From a bacterium UBA4883 (GTDB lineage Bacteria; Bacillota; Clostridia; Oscillospirales; Acutalibacteraceae): a DNA stretch of 13,812 nucleotides. This document shows positions 1 to 6,083 of the stretch, in pieces. Positions within the stretch are counted from its first letter, which is position 1. Each line of letters starts with the position of its first letter. The notes beneath the pieces are model-generated. The model worked only from the letters and a program-made list of their open reading frames with translations. It was not told the DNA's origin and searched no databases. The position numbers and the translations under genes were made by a program. The stretch lies in the NCBI GenBank assembly GCA_002399225.1, contig DHDF01000007.1:16934-30745 (forward strand). The letters are read 5' to 3'.

Positions 1-918
1 GCAGTAATAGCAGAGGCTCAGCTTTTCACGGACATTTAAAAACAGTTTAGAATTTGGAGTTCCGCCATACAGCGCACTGAAAAGCTTCATGGCGGGAACT
101 CCACTGTCCGGTTCCGCACAGTCCGTGCGGAACCCCATAACCAGCTTAGACTGCACCACGTCCATTTTTTCGCTGACCCTGTTAACTTCTGACGCCTTCG
201 GGATCGTCGTGTTTGGGCAATTCACACTATCGGTCCGCGCAAGGTTCTGAAATGCCGCATAAAAATCGTGGTAAATGGGCTCCGGATCGCAGTCCCCCAG
301 AACCATGATCTCCACTCTTGCCCTGTGGATTAGATTTGTCCATGCCTGCGTCAGTCCCTCCCGCGTCAAGTTCTGAAGCTGCTGGCGGGTTCCGCAGCGG
401 CCGATTCCATATGGTTCTTTGGCACACATCAGCCGCTCGCATTTCAACTTGGAATAGACTCTTTTATCATTAAATTCGGAATCTAACATTTCAATCAGCT
501 GGCGCTTCTCCTGCTCAAAGCTCTGAATGGGAAAAGCGCCGTTTTCAAACGGCGGATCAAAGATGATGCTGCACAGAAGCTTGGCCAGTTCCGCCGAGAT
601 GCTTTCGCCATGCAAAGAGTAATGGTCGGCAATCCCGGAAGCGGAAACGGACAAGACCTGGGCATCCCCTAATTTTTGCACATCCGCATCCAGCACAGCA
701 CCGTAAAGCTCTGCCAGATGCTCATTCAGTTTTGTAAAATCCGGATATTTTCTGCTGGCCCGACTCAGCAAAAAAGGGAGGATCGAATTTGCAGAAACGG
801 TTTTTTCCGTTAAAGGCCATAAAAAATGAACCGACATGCGGATTGTTTTAAAGCGCTCATCTCGAATGCTGCAAAAATTTACGCCGTTGCAAACAGACCG
901 CTGTTCAATTCCTGCCAT
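1..918 (-). CDS. YmfF-like M16 peptidase homologue, partial (3' end outside window)
   Basis: The reverse strand is open for 306 codons from ATG at 918 to the window edge, about 70% of the usual 420-430 residues. The start of the protein contains NGVNFCSIRDERFKTI followed by SVHFLWPL, the typical N-terminal strands of the YmfF branch of M16 (insulinase-like) proteins. The last residues, LYGGTPNSKLFLNVREKLS, match the M16 pattern GG-SSRLF-VREK. No HXXEH zinc motif is visible in the N-terminal third, as expected for this branch, which is thought to pair with a catalytic YmfH partner. In Bacillus, ymfF and ymfH are linked to 5-aminopentanol modification of elongation factor P. A ymfH-like gene may lie beyond the left edge. 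I chose ATG 918 because GGAG lies 12 nt upstream, whereas the in-frame ATG at 930 has GGAG directly abutting it. Family assignment is fairly confident; the precise role is by homology only. Confidence 0.85.
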   Translation of the reverse strand, partial: MAGIEQRSVCNGVNFCSIRDERFKTIRMSVHFLWPLTEKTVSANSILPFLLSRASRKYPDFTKLNEHLAELYGAVLDADVQKLGDAQVLSVSASGIADHYSLHGESISAELAKLLCSIIFDPPFENGAFPIQSFEQEKRQLIEMLDSEFNDKRVYSKLKCERLMCAKEPYGIGRCGTRQQLQNLTREGLTQAWTNLIHRARVEIMVLGDCDPEPIYHDFYAAFQNLARTDSVNCPNTTIPKASEVNRVSEKMDVVQSKLVMGFRTDCAEPDSGVPAMKLFSALYGGTPNSKLFLNVREKLSLCYYC

Positions 919-960
919 ATTAAATTTCATCTCCAAAACAGATTCGGTGAAACAAAGATT

Positions 961-969
961 ATTATATCA
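961..969 (-). promoter_or_regulatory. Extended -10 promoter for the ymfF-like gene
   Basis: The reverse strand reads TGATATAAT, a perfect -10 hexamer with an upstream TGn extension. It lies about 40 nt before the chosen start at 918. No good -35 hexamer sits 17 nt upstream, which extended -10 promoters tolerate. The same TGATATAAT occurs on the other strand at 1052-1060, so the intergenic region carries two divergent promoters with identical -10 elements. Confidence 0.55.
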
Positions 970-1031
970 CAGTTCAACCGTTTAGAAAAGGACGATTGCA
1001 TGAAATTTAAAGGAGCAAAAACGGGCTGGTC

Positions 1032-1060
1032 TTGCCGATTTTTAAAAGCGGTGATATAAT
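1032..1060 (+). promoter_or_regulatory. Sigma-A-type promoter for the EamA transporter gene
   Basis: TTGCCG (1032-1037), a 17-nt spacer, then TATAAT (1055-1060) preceded by TGA, giving an extended -10. The expected transcript start near 1067 leaves a leader of about 36 nt before the TTG start at 1103. Confidence 0.7.
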
Positions 1061-1102
1061 TTTTTATAAATTTATGCTGAATTTTAGGATAGAGGTGCCA
1101 TT

Positions 1103-2008
1103 TTGAAACTTTTTCGAAATCGATCCCTTACCGCCGAGTTGGGGATTGTGCTGGTCACTATGATATGGGGAAGCAGTTTTGTCGTTGTAAAAAGCGCTGC
1201 AGACTCCATTCCTCCCGCGACGATTATCACCCTTCGATTCGGCATTGCGGCGGTTTTGCTTTGTCTTTTCTTTTTTCGTCGGCTGAAAGAAATCAAATGG
1301 TCCCATATCAAGTGGGGGCTACTGATTGGGTTACAAAGCTTTGTGGCTTATGAGTTACAGACAATGGGTGTGAAATACACGACTGCCGGAAAAAATGCGT
1401 TTTTAACTGCGGTCTACTGCGTCATTGTACCATTTCTGTACTGGGCCATAAAAAAGCAGAAACCACGTGCTTTTCATTTGATCTCTGCTTTTCTTTGTAT
1501 GGCCGGCGTTGGGTTTCTTTCCGTCCAAAGAAATTTTTCCATGAATCCGGGGGATTTGCTCTCCCTCGCATGTGGACTGTTCTTTGCCATACAAATTGTA
1601 ACCATCGGTATTTTAACCGAAAAGAATGACCCTATACTGCTCTGTATCACTCAGACGGCCGCTACTGCTCTGTTTGCCCTGCCATTCGCGCTTTTTGCCG
1701 AAAAAGCCCCCTCTGCCATGCCGGTGCAGTCCATTTTTCCTCTGCTTTATCTGGGTGTTGTGGGCACCATGCTGACCACCGTTCTTCAAAATGTCTGCCA
1801 AAAATACACCGAACCTTCGAAAGCATCCTTGATCATGTCCTTAGAATCGGTCTTCGGCACCCTCTGCGGCATTCTCTTTCTGCACGAATCTCTTACTCCC
1901 CGGTCTTTCGGCGGATTTCTGCTGATTTTTCTGGCCATTATGCTTTCGGAGCGGGGAGATCTTCTTTTTTCTCCTCATAGGAAGCTGAAAACGGGGCAGA
2001 ACGGTTAG
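1103..2008 (+). CDS. DMT superfamily (EamA family) membrane transporter
   Basis: A 301-residue, very hydrophobic protein with the two-repeat architecture of EamA drug/metabolite transporters, about ten membrane helices in all. The first repeat spans roughly residues 10-140 (IWGSSFVVVKSA near its start, ITLRFGIAAVLL in helix 2). The second spans roughly 150-285 (LLSLACGLFFAIQIV, then SLESVFGTLCGILFLHE near the end). The SLES/E-F-L-H-E pattern in the last helices is typical of the family. The start is TTG at 1103, supported by AGAGGTG with a 5-nt spacer; the next methionine is already inside helix 1. The tail is short and basic. The substrate cannot be read from sequence: EamA members export amino acids, nucleosides or other small metabolites. 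It has its own promoter and terminator, so it is probably monocistronic. Confidence 0.92.
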   Translation: MKLFRNRSLTAELGIVLVTMIWGSSFVVVKSAADSIPPATIITLRFGIAAVLLCLFFFRRLKEIKWSHIKWGLLIGLQSFVAYELQTMGVKYTTAGKNAFLTAVYCVIVPFLYWAIKKQKPRAFHLISAFLCMAGVGFLSVQRNFSMNPGDLLSLACGLFFAIQIVTIGILTEKNDPILLCITQTAATALFALPFALFAEKAPSAMPVQSIFPLLYLGVVGTMLTTVLQNVCQKYTEPSKASLIMSLESVFGTLCGILFLHESLTPRSFGGFLLIFLAIMLSERGDLLFSPHRKLKTGQNG

Positions 2009-2052
2009 GCTGTTTTTTGGTCGCTTTTCTCCGGCCAATCCCGCCAATCCTG

Positions 2053-2082
2053 GCGCCGCTGTAAATGCAGCGGCGCTTTTTT
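2053..2082 (+). terminator. Rho-independent terminator after the EamA gene
   Basis: GCGCCGCTG (2053-2061), a 6-nt loop, CAGCGGCGC (2068-2076), then six T. This is a perfect 9-bp GC-rich stem. The T-run adjoins the -35 of the next gene's promoter. Confidence 0.9.
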
Positions 2083-2110
2083 GAACCGTAAGTCTCATTC
2101 CGCATAATAT
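2081..2110 (+). promoter_or_regulatory. Probable promoter of the asparagine-synthetase-like gene
   Basis: TTGAAC (2081-2086) starts inside the T-run of the upstream terminator. CATAAT (2103-2108, 16-nt spacer) or TAATAT (2105-2110, 18-nt spacer) serves as -10. The leader to the ATG at 2142 would be only about 25 nt, with a very strong SD (AAGGAGGAGG, about 2127-2136). This shows that transcription signals in front of the gene are intact. Confidence 0.5.
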
Positions 2111-2141
2111 GGTTAATGGAATCAGAAGGAGGAGGTTCGAT

Positions 2142-3755
2142 ATGTGTGGAATTGCCGGTTTCTGCAATTACAATGAAGATTTTACGGAAGAAACCCCGTT
2201 TCTTGGTCAGCTTGCCCGGCGTATGGGGCACACGCTTCGGCACCGCGGACCTGATGAAAGCGGGGTTTTTGTTTCAAACCATGCCGCTTTTGCCCATCAG
2301 CGGTTTGCAGTGATCGACCCCAAAGGCGGAAAACAGCCGATGACCGCCTATGCAGGCGGCTATCGGTACACAATTGTTTATGATGGTGAACTTTACAATG
2401 CCGATGAGCTTCGACGTGAATTGGAAACCATCGGCTATCTTTTTGAGACTAAAAGCGATACGGAAACTTTACTCAAATGCTATATCCACTATGGAGCCGA
2501 ATGTCCCAAAAAACTGAATGGAATCTTCGCATTTGCCATTGACGATGAAAAACGGAACCGCTGTTTTCTCTGCAGGGACCGGTTCGGCGTCAAGCCGCTG
2601 TTTTTCACTCAGGCCGACGGACGGCTTGTTTTTGGCTCAGAGCTTAAGGCGCTGTTTCAATACCCGGGAATCCATCCTGTGTTAGATCGCCAGAGCCTTT
2701 GTGAAATTTTTGGTCTTGGCCCCTCTCATACCGCCGGGATCGGGGTCCTAAAAGGAATTTACGAAATCAAGCCCGGATATTTTACCCTTTTTAAGTTCAC
2801 AGGGAATAGCCGGTATTTTCAGCCGACGGCCCTCCAGCCAGATACCGACAGTCCTTGGGCGGAAAAAATGGCAGAGTACTGCGGAACGAATCACACCGTT
2901 CTGAAATGCGATAACCTGAGCCAGGCTGATAAACTCTACGACGTAGTCGATGCAAGAGACATGCCTGGCATGGCAGATGTAGATTCCTCTTTCCTGCATT
3001 TTTTAAGTCTGGTGAAGAAAGAGCATTCGGTCGCAATCAGTGGAGACTGCGCTGACGATATTTTCGGCGGCTACCCTTGGTTCTGCCAAAAAAGGCCATG
3101 GAAAGCACATTGCTTTCCATGGTCCCACAGCCTTTCCATACGCACGAACTTGATCAAACCGGAAATCAACGATGTGCTCAATGTGGCCGGATATGTTCAC
3201 CAGCGGTATGAAGAGTCCCTTGCAGAAGTGCCAAAACTGGAAAACGAGAGTCCCCAGGAGGCGCGCCGCAGAGAGATTTTCTACCTGGATCTCAAGTGGT
3301 TTATGAGAACCCTGTTGGAGCGGGACGACCGCATGGGTATGGCAAGCGGCCTCGAAGTTCGCATTCCTTATGCGGATCACCGGATTGTGGAGTACGTTTT
3401 TAATGTTCCGTGGAATTACAAATGCCATGACGGCGTTGTGAAAGGCCTGCTCCGGGATGCCGCGCGCCCTTGGCTGCCTGATAAAATCCGGCTGCGCCGA
3501 AAATGCCCTTACCCCAAAACATGCAACCCGGCCTTTGAGCGAATCCTCCGCCGCCGGTTCGATCTGGTGATAAAAGACAGAGAGGAACCCCTTCATCCGC
3601 TGATCGATTCCAAAGCGGCAGATCATCTGCTGCATATGAAATTTGATCCTGACAGACCATGGTTTGGGCAATTGATGGCAGGGACGCAAATGATCGCCTA
3701 TCTGCTTCAAATCAATTACTGGCTGAAAACATACGAGATTGAAATTGAGCTGTAA
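2142..3755 (+). CDS. asnB-like: AsnB-family glutamine amidotransferase/synthetase, internally deleted (no ATP-binding PP-loop)
   Basis: The 537-residue product starts MCGIAGF, giving the N-terminal Cys nucleophile of class II glutamine amidotransferases. The start is ATG 2142, not an in-frame GTG-type start at 2109, because Cys must follow Met and AAGGAGGAGG precedes it. The glutaminase domain (about 1-205) keeps Arg54 (HQRF), Glu83 and Asp106 (SDTE), but YNGE has become YDGE (Asp81). After GYFTLFKFTG (about 212-221) the protein jumps to NSRYFQPTALQPDTDSPW. From memory, the clostridial family is about 610-615 residues, and the missing 75-80 residues include VSDVP and SGGLDSS, the PP-loop that binds ATP. 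The family's SGECADEIFGG appears as SGDCADDIFGG, which puts Asp at the catalytic Glu. The C-terminal half (RRREIFYLDL, DDRMGMASGLEVRIPY, RRKCPYPKT, RPWFGQLM) is well conserved. Aspartyl-AMP formation looks impossible. It could be a recent pseudogene or a repurposed glutaminase-like or regulatory protein. Family is certain; function unknown. Confidence 0.9.
   Translation: MCGIAGFCNYNEDFTEETPFLGQLARRMGHTLRHRGPDESGVFVSNHAAFAHQRFAVIDPKGGKQPMTAYAGGYRYTIVYDGELYNADELRRELETIGYLFETKSDTETLLKCYIHYGAECPKKLNGIFAFAIDDEKRNRCFLCRDRFGVKPLFFTQADGRLVFGSELKALFQYPGIHPVLDRQSLCEIFGLGPSHTAGIGVLKGIYEIKPGYFTLFKFTGNSRYFQPTALQPDTDSPWAEKMAEYCGTNHTVLKCDNLSQADKLYDVVDARDMPGMADVDSSFLHFLSLVKKEHSVAISGDCADDIFGGYPWFCQKRPWKAHCFPWSHSLSIRTNLIKPEINDVLNVAGYVHQRYEESLAEVPKLENESPQEARRREIFYLDLKWFMRTLLERDDRMGMASGLEVRIPYADHRIVEYVFNVPWNYKCHDGVVKGLLRDAARPWLPDKIRLRRKCPYPKTCNPAFERILRRRFDLVIKDREEPLHPLIDSKAADHLLHMKFDPDRPWFGQLMAGTQMIAYLLQINYWLKTYEIEIEL
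3096..3122. repeat. Perfect 12-bp inverted repeat inside the asnB-like gene
   Basis: CCATGGAAAGCA, a 3-nt loop CAT, then TGCTTTCCATGG. The arms are exact reverse complements, so RNA or single-stranded DNA would fold into a tight hairpin. The right arm encodes the family-conserved C-F-P-W stretch. The left arm encodes P-W-K-A at a place where relatives carry unrelated residues. Confidence 0.9.
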
Positions 3756-3787
3756 AAATTCTCTGTTCCACCAAGCTCTCTTTTGCA

Positions 3788-3831
3788 AAAAGAGGCCGAT
3801 CTGAGCTATAGATGCTCAACCGGCCTCTTTT
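3788..3831. terminator. Bidirectional terminator between convergent genes
   Basis: AAAAGAGGCCG (3788-3798) pairs with CGGCCTCTTTT (3821-3831) as an 11-bp stem. The 22-nt loop holds a small inner GAGC/GCTC stem. The A/T ends give a T-run on both strands, serving the asnB-like gene (+, ends 3755) and the NlpC/P60 gene (-, ends 3837). Confidence 0.85.
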
Positions 3832-3836
3832 CATAA

Positions 3837-4520
3837 TCACGCAGCAGAATTTGAAGAAGGAACAACCATTGCACCTGTCTGATCAAAGGTATAGACAACC
3901 CCGTCAATCGTCCTCGAAGTATCGACAAGATACTGACCGTTTTCGTAATAATACTGACGCCCTTCAAAGGTCACAAAGCCGTTTTCCGGGTAACTGATCT
4001 GTGGAAGCTTAAACCATTGGGTCCAGTGGTATTTACCTCCGATCACTTTTCCGCACTTCATGTTCTCACCTGTGCAGCGGTTGTCCATTTCTTGGTTGTC
4101 GCCTATGTAAACTCCCACATGGCCCGGACTGTAAAGAATCAACCCATGAATTCTCGGCAGCGTGGAAGAATCCGAAAGGTTGATCGTTCCGCTGGTCTTT
4201 GCGGAGGCCAGCATCGAGCGGGAACTCCCCGCCACCGCAACCAGACCCGGCTGCGGATTGCAGTTATCCCCCCGCCACCACAAGTAGGATTTGATGAGTC
4301 CGGAACAGTCACTGCAGCGGACACCGCCGACATACTGACCGTAATACCCATATCGGTACTGCCAGCTACCCTGGTACGCCTCCACGGCATGTTCTGACAG
4401 TCCAACACCCGTTTTGGCTTCCGCGGCGGAAGCGGGAGCAGAATGGAAAGCAAAAACCCCAAGAAAAACAAAACTTACCAAAAATGCGATTGCCAGACTC
4501 ATTCCGCGCTTCCAACCCAT
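3837..4520 (-). CDS. Secreted NlpC/P60 peptidoglycan hydrolase with wall-binding repeats
   Basis: A 227-residue exported protein. Residues 1-32 form a Sec signal peptide: positive charges WKRG, a hydrophobic run to about 24, and a probable cleavage after PASA. The NlpC/P60 domain (about 40-178) shows catalytic Cys72 in CSDCSGL and His134 in SPGHVGVYIG. The third polar residue probably lies in the following QEMDN segment. Five cysteines (69, 72, 87, 149, 156) are unusual for an exported Firmicutes protein. Residues 181-220 (GFVTFEGRQYYYENG, then VVYTFDQTGAMV) look like short choline/glucan-binding-type wall repeats. I chose ATG 4520 because AGAAAGGA, a full anti-SD match, lies 8 nt upstream; the upstream in-frame ATGs at 4541 and 4529 lack a well-placed SD. 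It probably cleaves stem peptides of peptidoglycan outside the cell. It is a single gene with its own promoter. Confidence 0.87.
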   Translation of the reverse strand: MGWKRGMSLAIAFLVSFVFLGVFAFHSAPASAAEAKTGVGLSEHAVEAYQGSWQYRYGYYGQYVGGVRCSDCSGLIKSYLWWRGDNCNPQPGLVAVAGSSRSMLASAKTSGTINLSDSSTLPRIHGLILYSPGHVGVYIGDNQEMDNRCTGENMKCGKVIGGKYHWTQWFKLPQISYPENGFVTFEGRQYYYENGQYLVDTSRTIDGVVYTFDQTGAMVVPSSNSAA

Positions 4521-4586
4521 CGGATACATCCTTTCTCTCATCGTCCTGCTGCTTGATTACGTCCTTTTAATAAGTATTACAAATTG

Positions 4587-4620
4587 GTAACATAATATCA
4601 CATAATCGTAACAGTTGCAA
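4587..4620 (-). promoter_or_regulatory. Promoter of the NlpC/P60 gene with a WalR-like box
   Basis: On the reverse strand TTGCAA (4615-4620), a 17-nt spacer and TATTAT (4592-4597) form a sigma-A-type promoter. Within and just past it lie three hexamers: TGTTAC (4608-4613), N5, TGTGAT (4597-4602), N4, TGTTAC (4587-4592). The first pair resembles the WalR/YycF consensus TGTWAH-N5-TGTWAH with one mismatch. WalR controls peptidoglycan hydrolases in Bacillus. Placement between -35 and -10 would suit repression. The promoter is likely; the operator identity is inference. Confidence 0.5.
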
Positions 4621-4697
4621 CAGAAAAAGGAAGGTCAGGGAAACTTTGTTTTATTTTCACAAAAATTCGTCAAATAATTTTGTAATATTTACCTCCA

Positions 4698-6074
4698 TTA
4701 TGATTTCACAGGCTGAAGCAGGTAAGAAACGATTTCCTCTGTATGCATGGAGCGGGATCCTTTGACCAAAACAGTATCGCCGTGGCGCAGCAAATCCCGC
4801 AGCGTTTCACATGCCTGCCGGTTATCCGTGCAAATGCGGCAGTCCATGCCGGAGCGGACGGAGCGCGCTCCTTTTGCGATCGCGCCGGCCTGCTTTCCAA
4901 CGGTGACAAGAATATCCACGCCGGAATTGGCGGCAAAGGCTCCCACGTCGAAGTGAGCTTCCGCAGAGTAATTTCCAAGTTCCAGCATATCCGCCAGCAC
5001 GGCGATGCGCCTGCCATTCCGGAAAGACCTGAGAACGCCGAGGCTGCTTTTGGCCGCATCCGGGCTTGAGTTGTAACTGTCGTCAATCACGATAAACCCG
5101 TTCGCCCGGCGGATTTGCTGCCGCATGGCAGGCGCCTGGTAATGCGTAAGCGCCGCGGCCGCGCTGAGAAGCGGCACCCCCAGCCGCTGAGCGACGGCAA
5201 GCCCGGCCAGCGCGTTGAGAATATGATGCGTCCCAATCATCGGAATCACGACTTCGCCGCGTTCCCCATCCGGTGCAACATAAGAAAATCGAGTGGACTC
5301 TCCCACGCTTTCCGCCCGTTCCGCCCGGAAAGAACAGTTTTGTCCCATTCCATAAAGCACAGTTTCAAATGGAAGTGTATCCGCAAGACCCCGGAGCAAT
5401 TCGTCGTCCCCATTCAGAAATAAAACGGAGTCGGGATGAAAGCGGTCGGTAATATGCAGCTTTTCCGCCAAGATATTTTGTCGGCTGCCGAGCTGCTGGA
5501 TATGAGAAACACCGATATTCGTCATCACCGCGTAATCCGGTGCGGCGATCTGTGCAAGGCGGCTCATTTCCCCAAATTCGCTCATGCCCATTTCCACCAC
5601 CGCAACATCATATTCTTCCGACATCCGGCAAAGCGTCAGGGGCACGCCGATCTGGCTGTTATTGTTTCCGCTGGTTTTCATCACTTTTTTCCCGGCCGAG
5701 AGGGCCAGTGCCACCATCTCTTTTGTGGAGGTCTTTCCCACGCTCCCTGTGATGCCGACCACCGGTATAGAAAAGCGTTTGCGGTATTCGGCGGCAATAC
5801 GCTGAAGAGCTTCACCGGTATTCGGAACCGCAATCCAAGCCCCCGGTCCGTCCGCCGCCTGATGTTCCTGGGTCAGGACGGCAGCCGCGCCCGCTTTCAG
5901 CACGGCCGGTATAAACTGATGGGCGTTTACCCGCTCGCCCCGAATCGGCACAAAAAGCGCACCTGGGACGACCTTGCGGCTGTCGGTGGAAACCGATGTC
6001 ACCGCAGTCTGAGGGCTGCCGCAGAGCAGCCGCCCTCCACAACTTGAAACAATTTCTGAAACCGTCATCCTCAT
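4698..6074 (-). CDS. murF: UDP-N-acetylmuramoyl-tripeptide--D-alanyl-D-alanine ligase
   Basis: A 458-residue Mur ligase, normal length. MurF adds D-Ala-D-Ala to the UDP-MurNAc tripeptide in the cytoplasm, the last cytoplasmic peptide step before lipid I. The N-terminal substrate domain (about 1-100) has the STDSRKVVPGALFVPIRG signature. The central ATPase domain carries GITGSVGKTSTKE (P-loop 110-115), NNNSQIGVPLTL (138-148), EMGMSEFGEM and NIGVSHI. The C-terminal domain begins near 315, contains DDSYNSSPDA (331-340), and ends with VKGSRSMHTE (437-446). It follows murE by about 9 nt, so the two are co-transcribed. SD support at ATG 6074 is weak (GAAAG-like), which suggests translational coupling to murE. 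An ATG two codons later is an alternative. No clear terminator follows; the 4521-4697 gap is AT-rich and holds the divergently placed hydrolase promoter. Confidence 0.97.
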   Translation of the reverse strand: MRMTVSEIVSSCGGRLLCGSPQTAVTSVSTDSRKVVPGALFVPIRGERVNAHQFIPAVLKAGAAAVLTQEHQAADGPGAWIAVPNTGEALQRIAAEYRKRFSIPVVGITGSVGKTSTKEMVALALSAGKKVMKTSGNNNSQIGVPLTLCRMSEEYDVAVVEMGMSEFGEMSRLAQIAAPDYAVMTNIGVSHIQQLGSRQNILAEKLHITDRFHPDSVLFLNGDDELLRGLADTLPFETVLYGMGQNCSFRAERAESVGESTRFSYVAPDGERGEVVIPMIGTHHILNALAGLAVAQRLGVPLLSAAAALTHYQAPAMRQQIRRANGFIVIDDSYNSSPDAAKSSLGVLRSFRNGRRIAVLADMLELGNYSAEAHFDVGAFAANSGVDILVTVGKQAGAIAKGARSVRSGMDCRICTDNRQACETLRDLLRHGDTVLVKGSRSMHTEEIVSYLLQPVKS

Positions 6075-6083
6075 CGTGCACTT

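Noticed and set aside
826-1059. 77-codon + strand frame between the ymfF-like and EamA genes
   Set aside because: Its first third is antisense to the ymfF-like gene and it crosses both divergent promoters. Only the short internal start at 1000 has an SD, and it is mentioned separately.
3003-3788. 261-codon open frame on the reverse strand opposite the asnB-like gene
   Set aside because: It mirrors a well-recognised AsnB coding frame, has no SD or family resemblance, and runs across the shared terminator.
4640-4690. AT-rich partial inverted repeat (CAAAAATT / AATTTTG) as a murF terminator
   Set aside because: The stem is A/T only and needs a bulge; it is too weak to support a terminator.
4682-4697. 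Strong GGAGGT sequence right after the murF stop on the reverse strand
   Set aside because: It looks like an SD, perhaps left from a lost downstream gene such as mraY, but no start codon and frame of useful length follow, so no gene is called.
5436-6047. 203-codon open frame on the + strand opposite murF
   Set aside because: Antisense shadow of murF; the His/Arg/Phe-rich composition is typical of reverse reading and no SD is evident.
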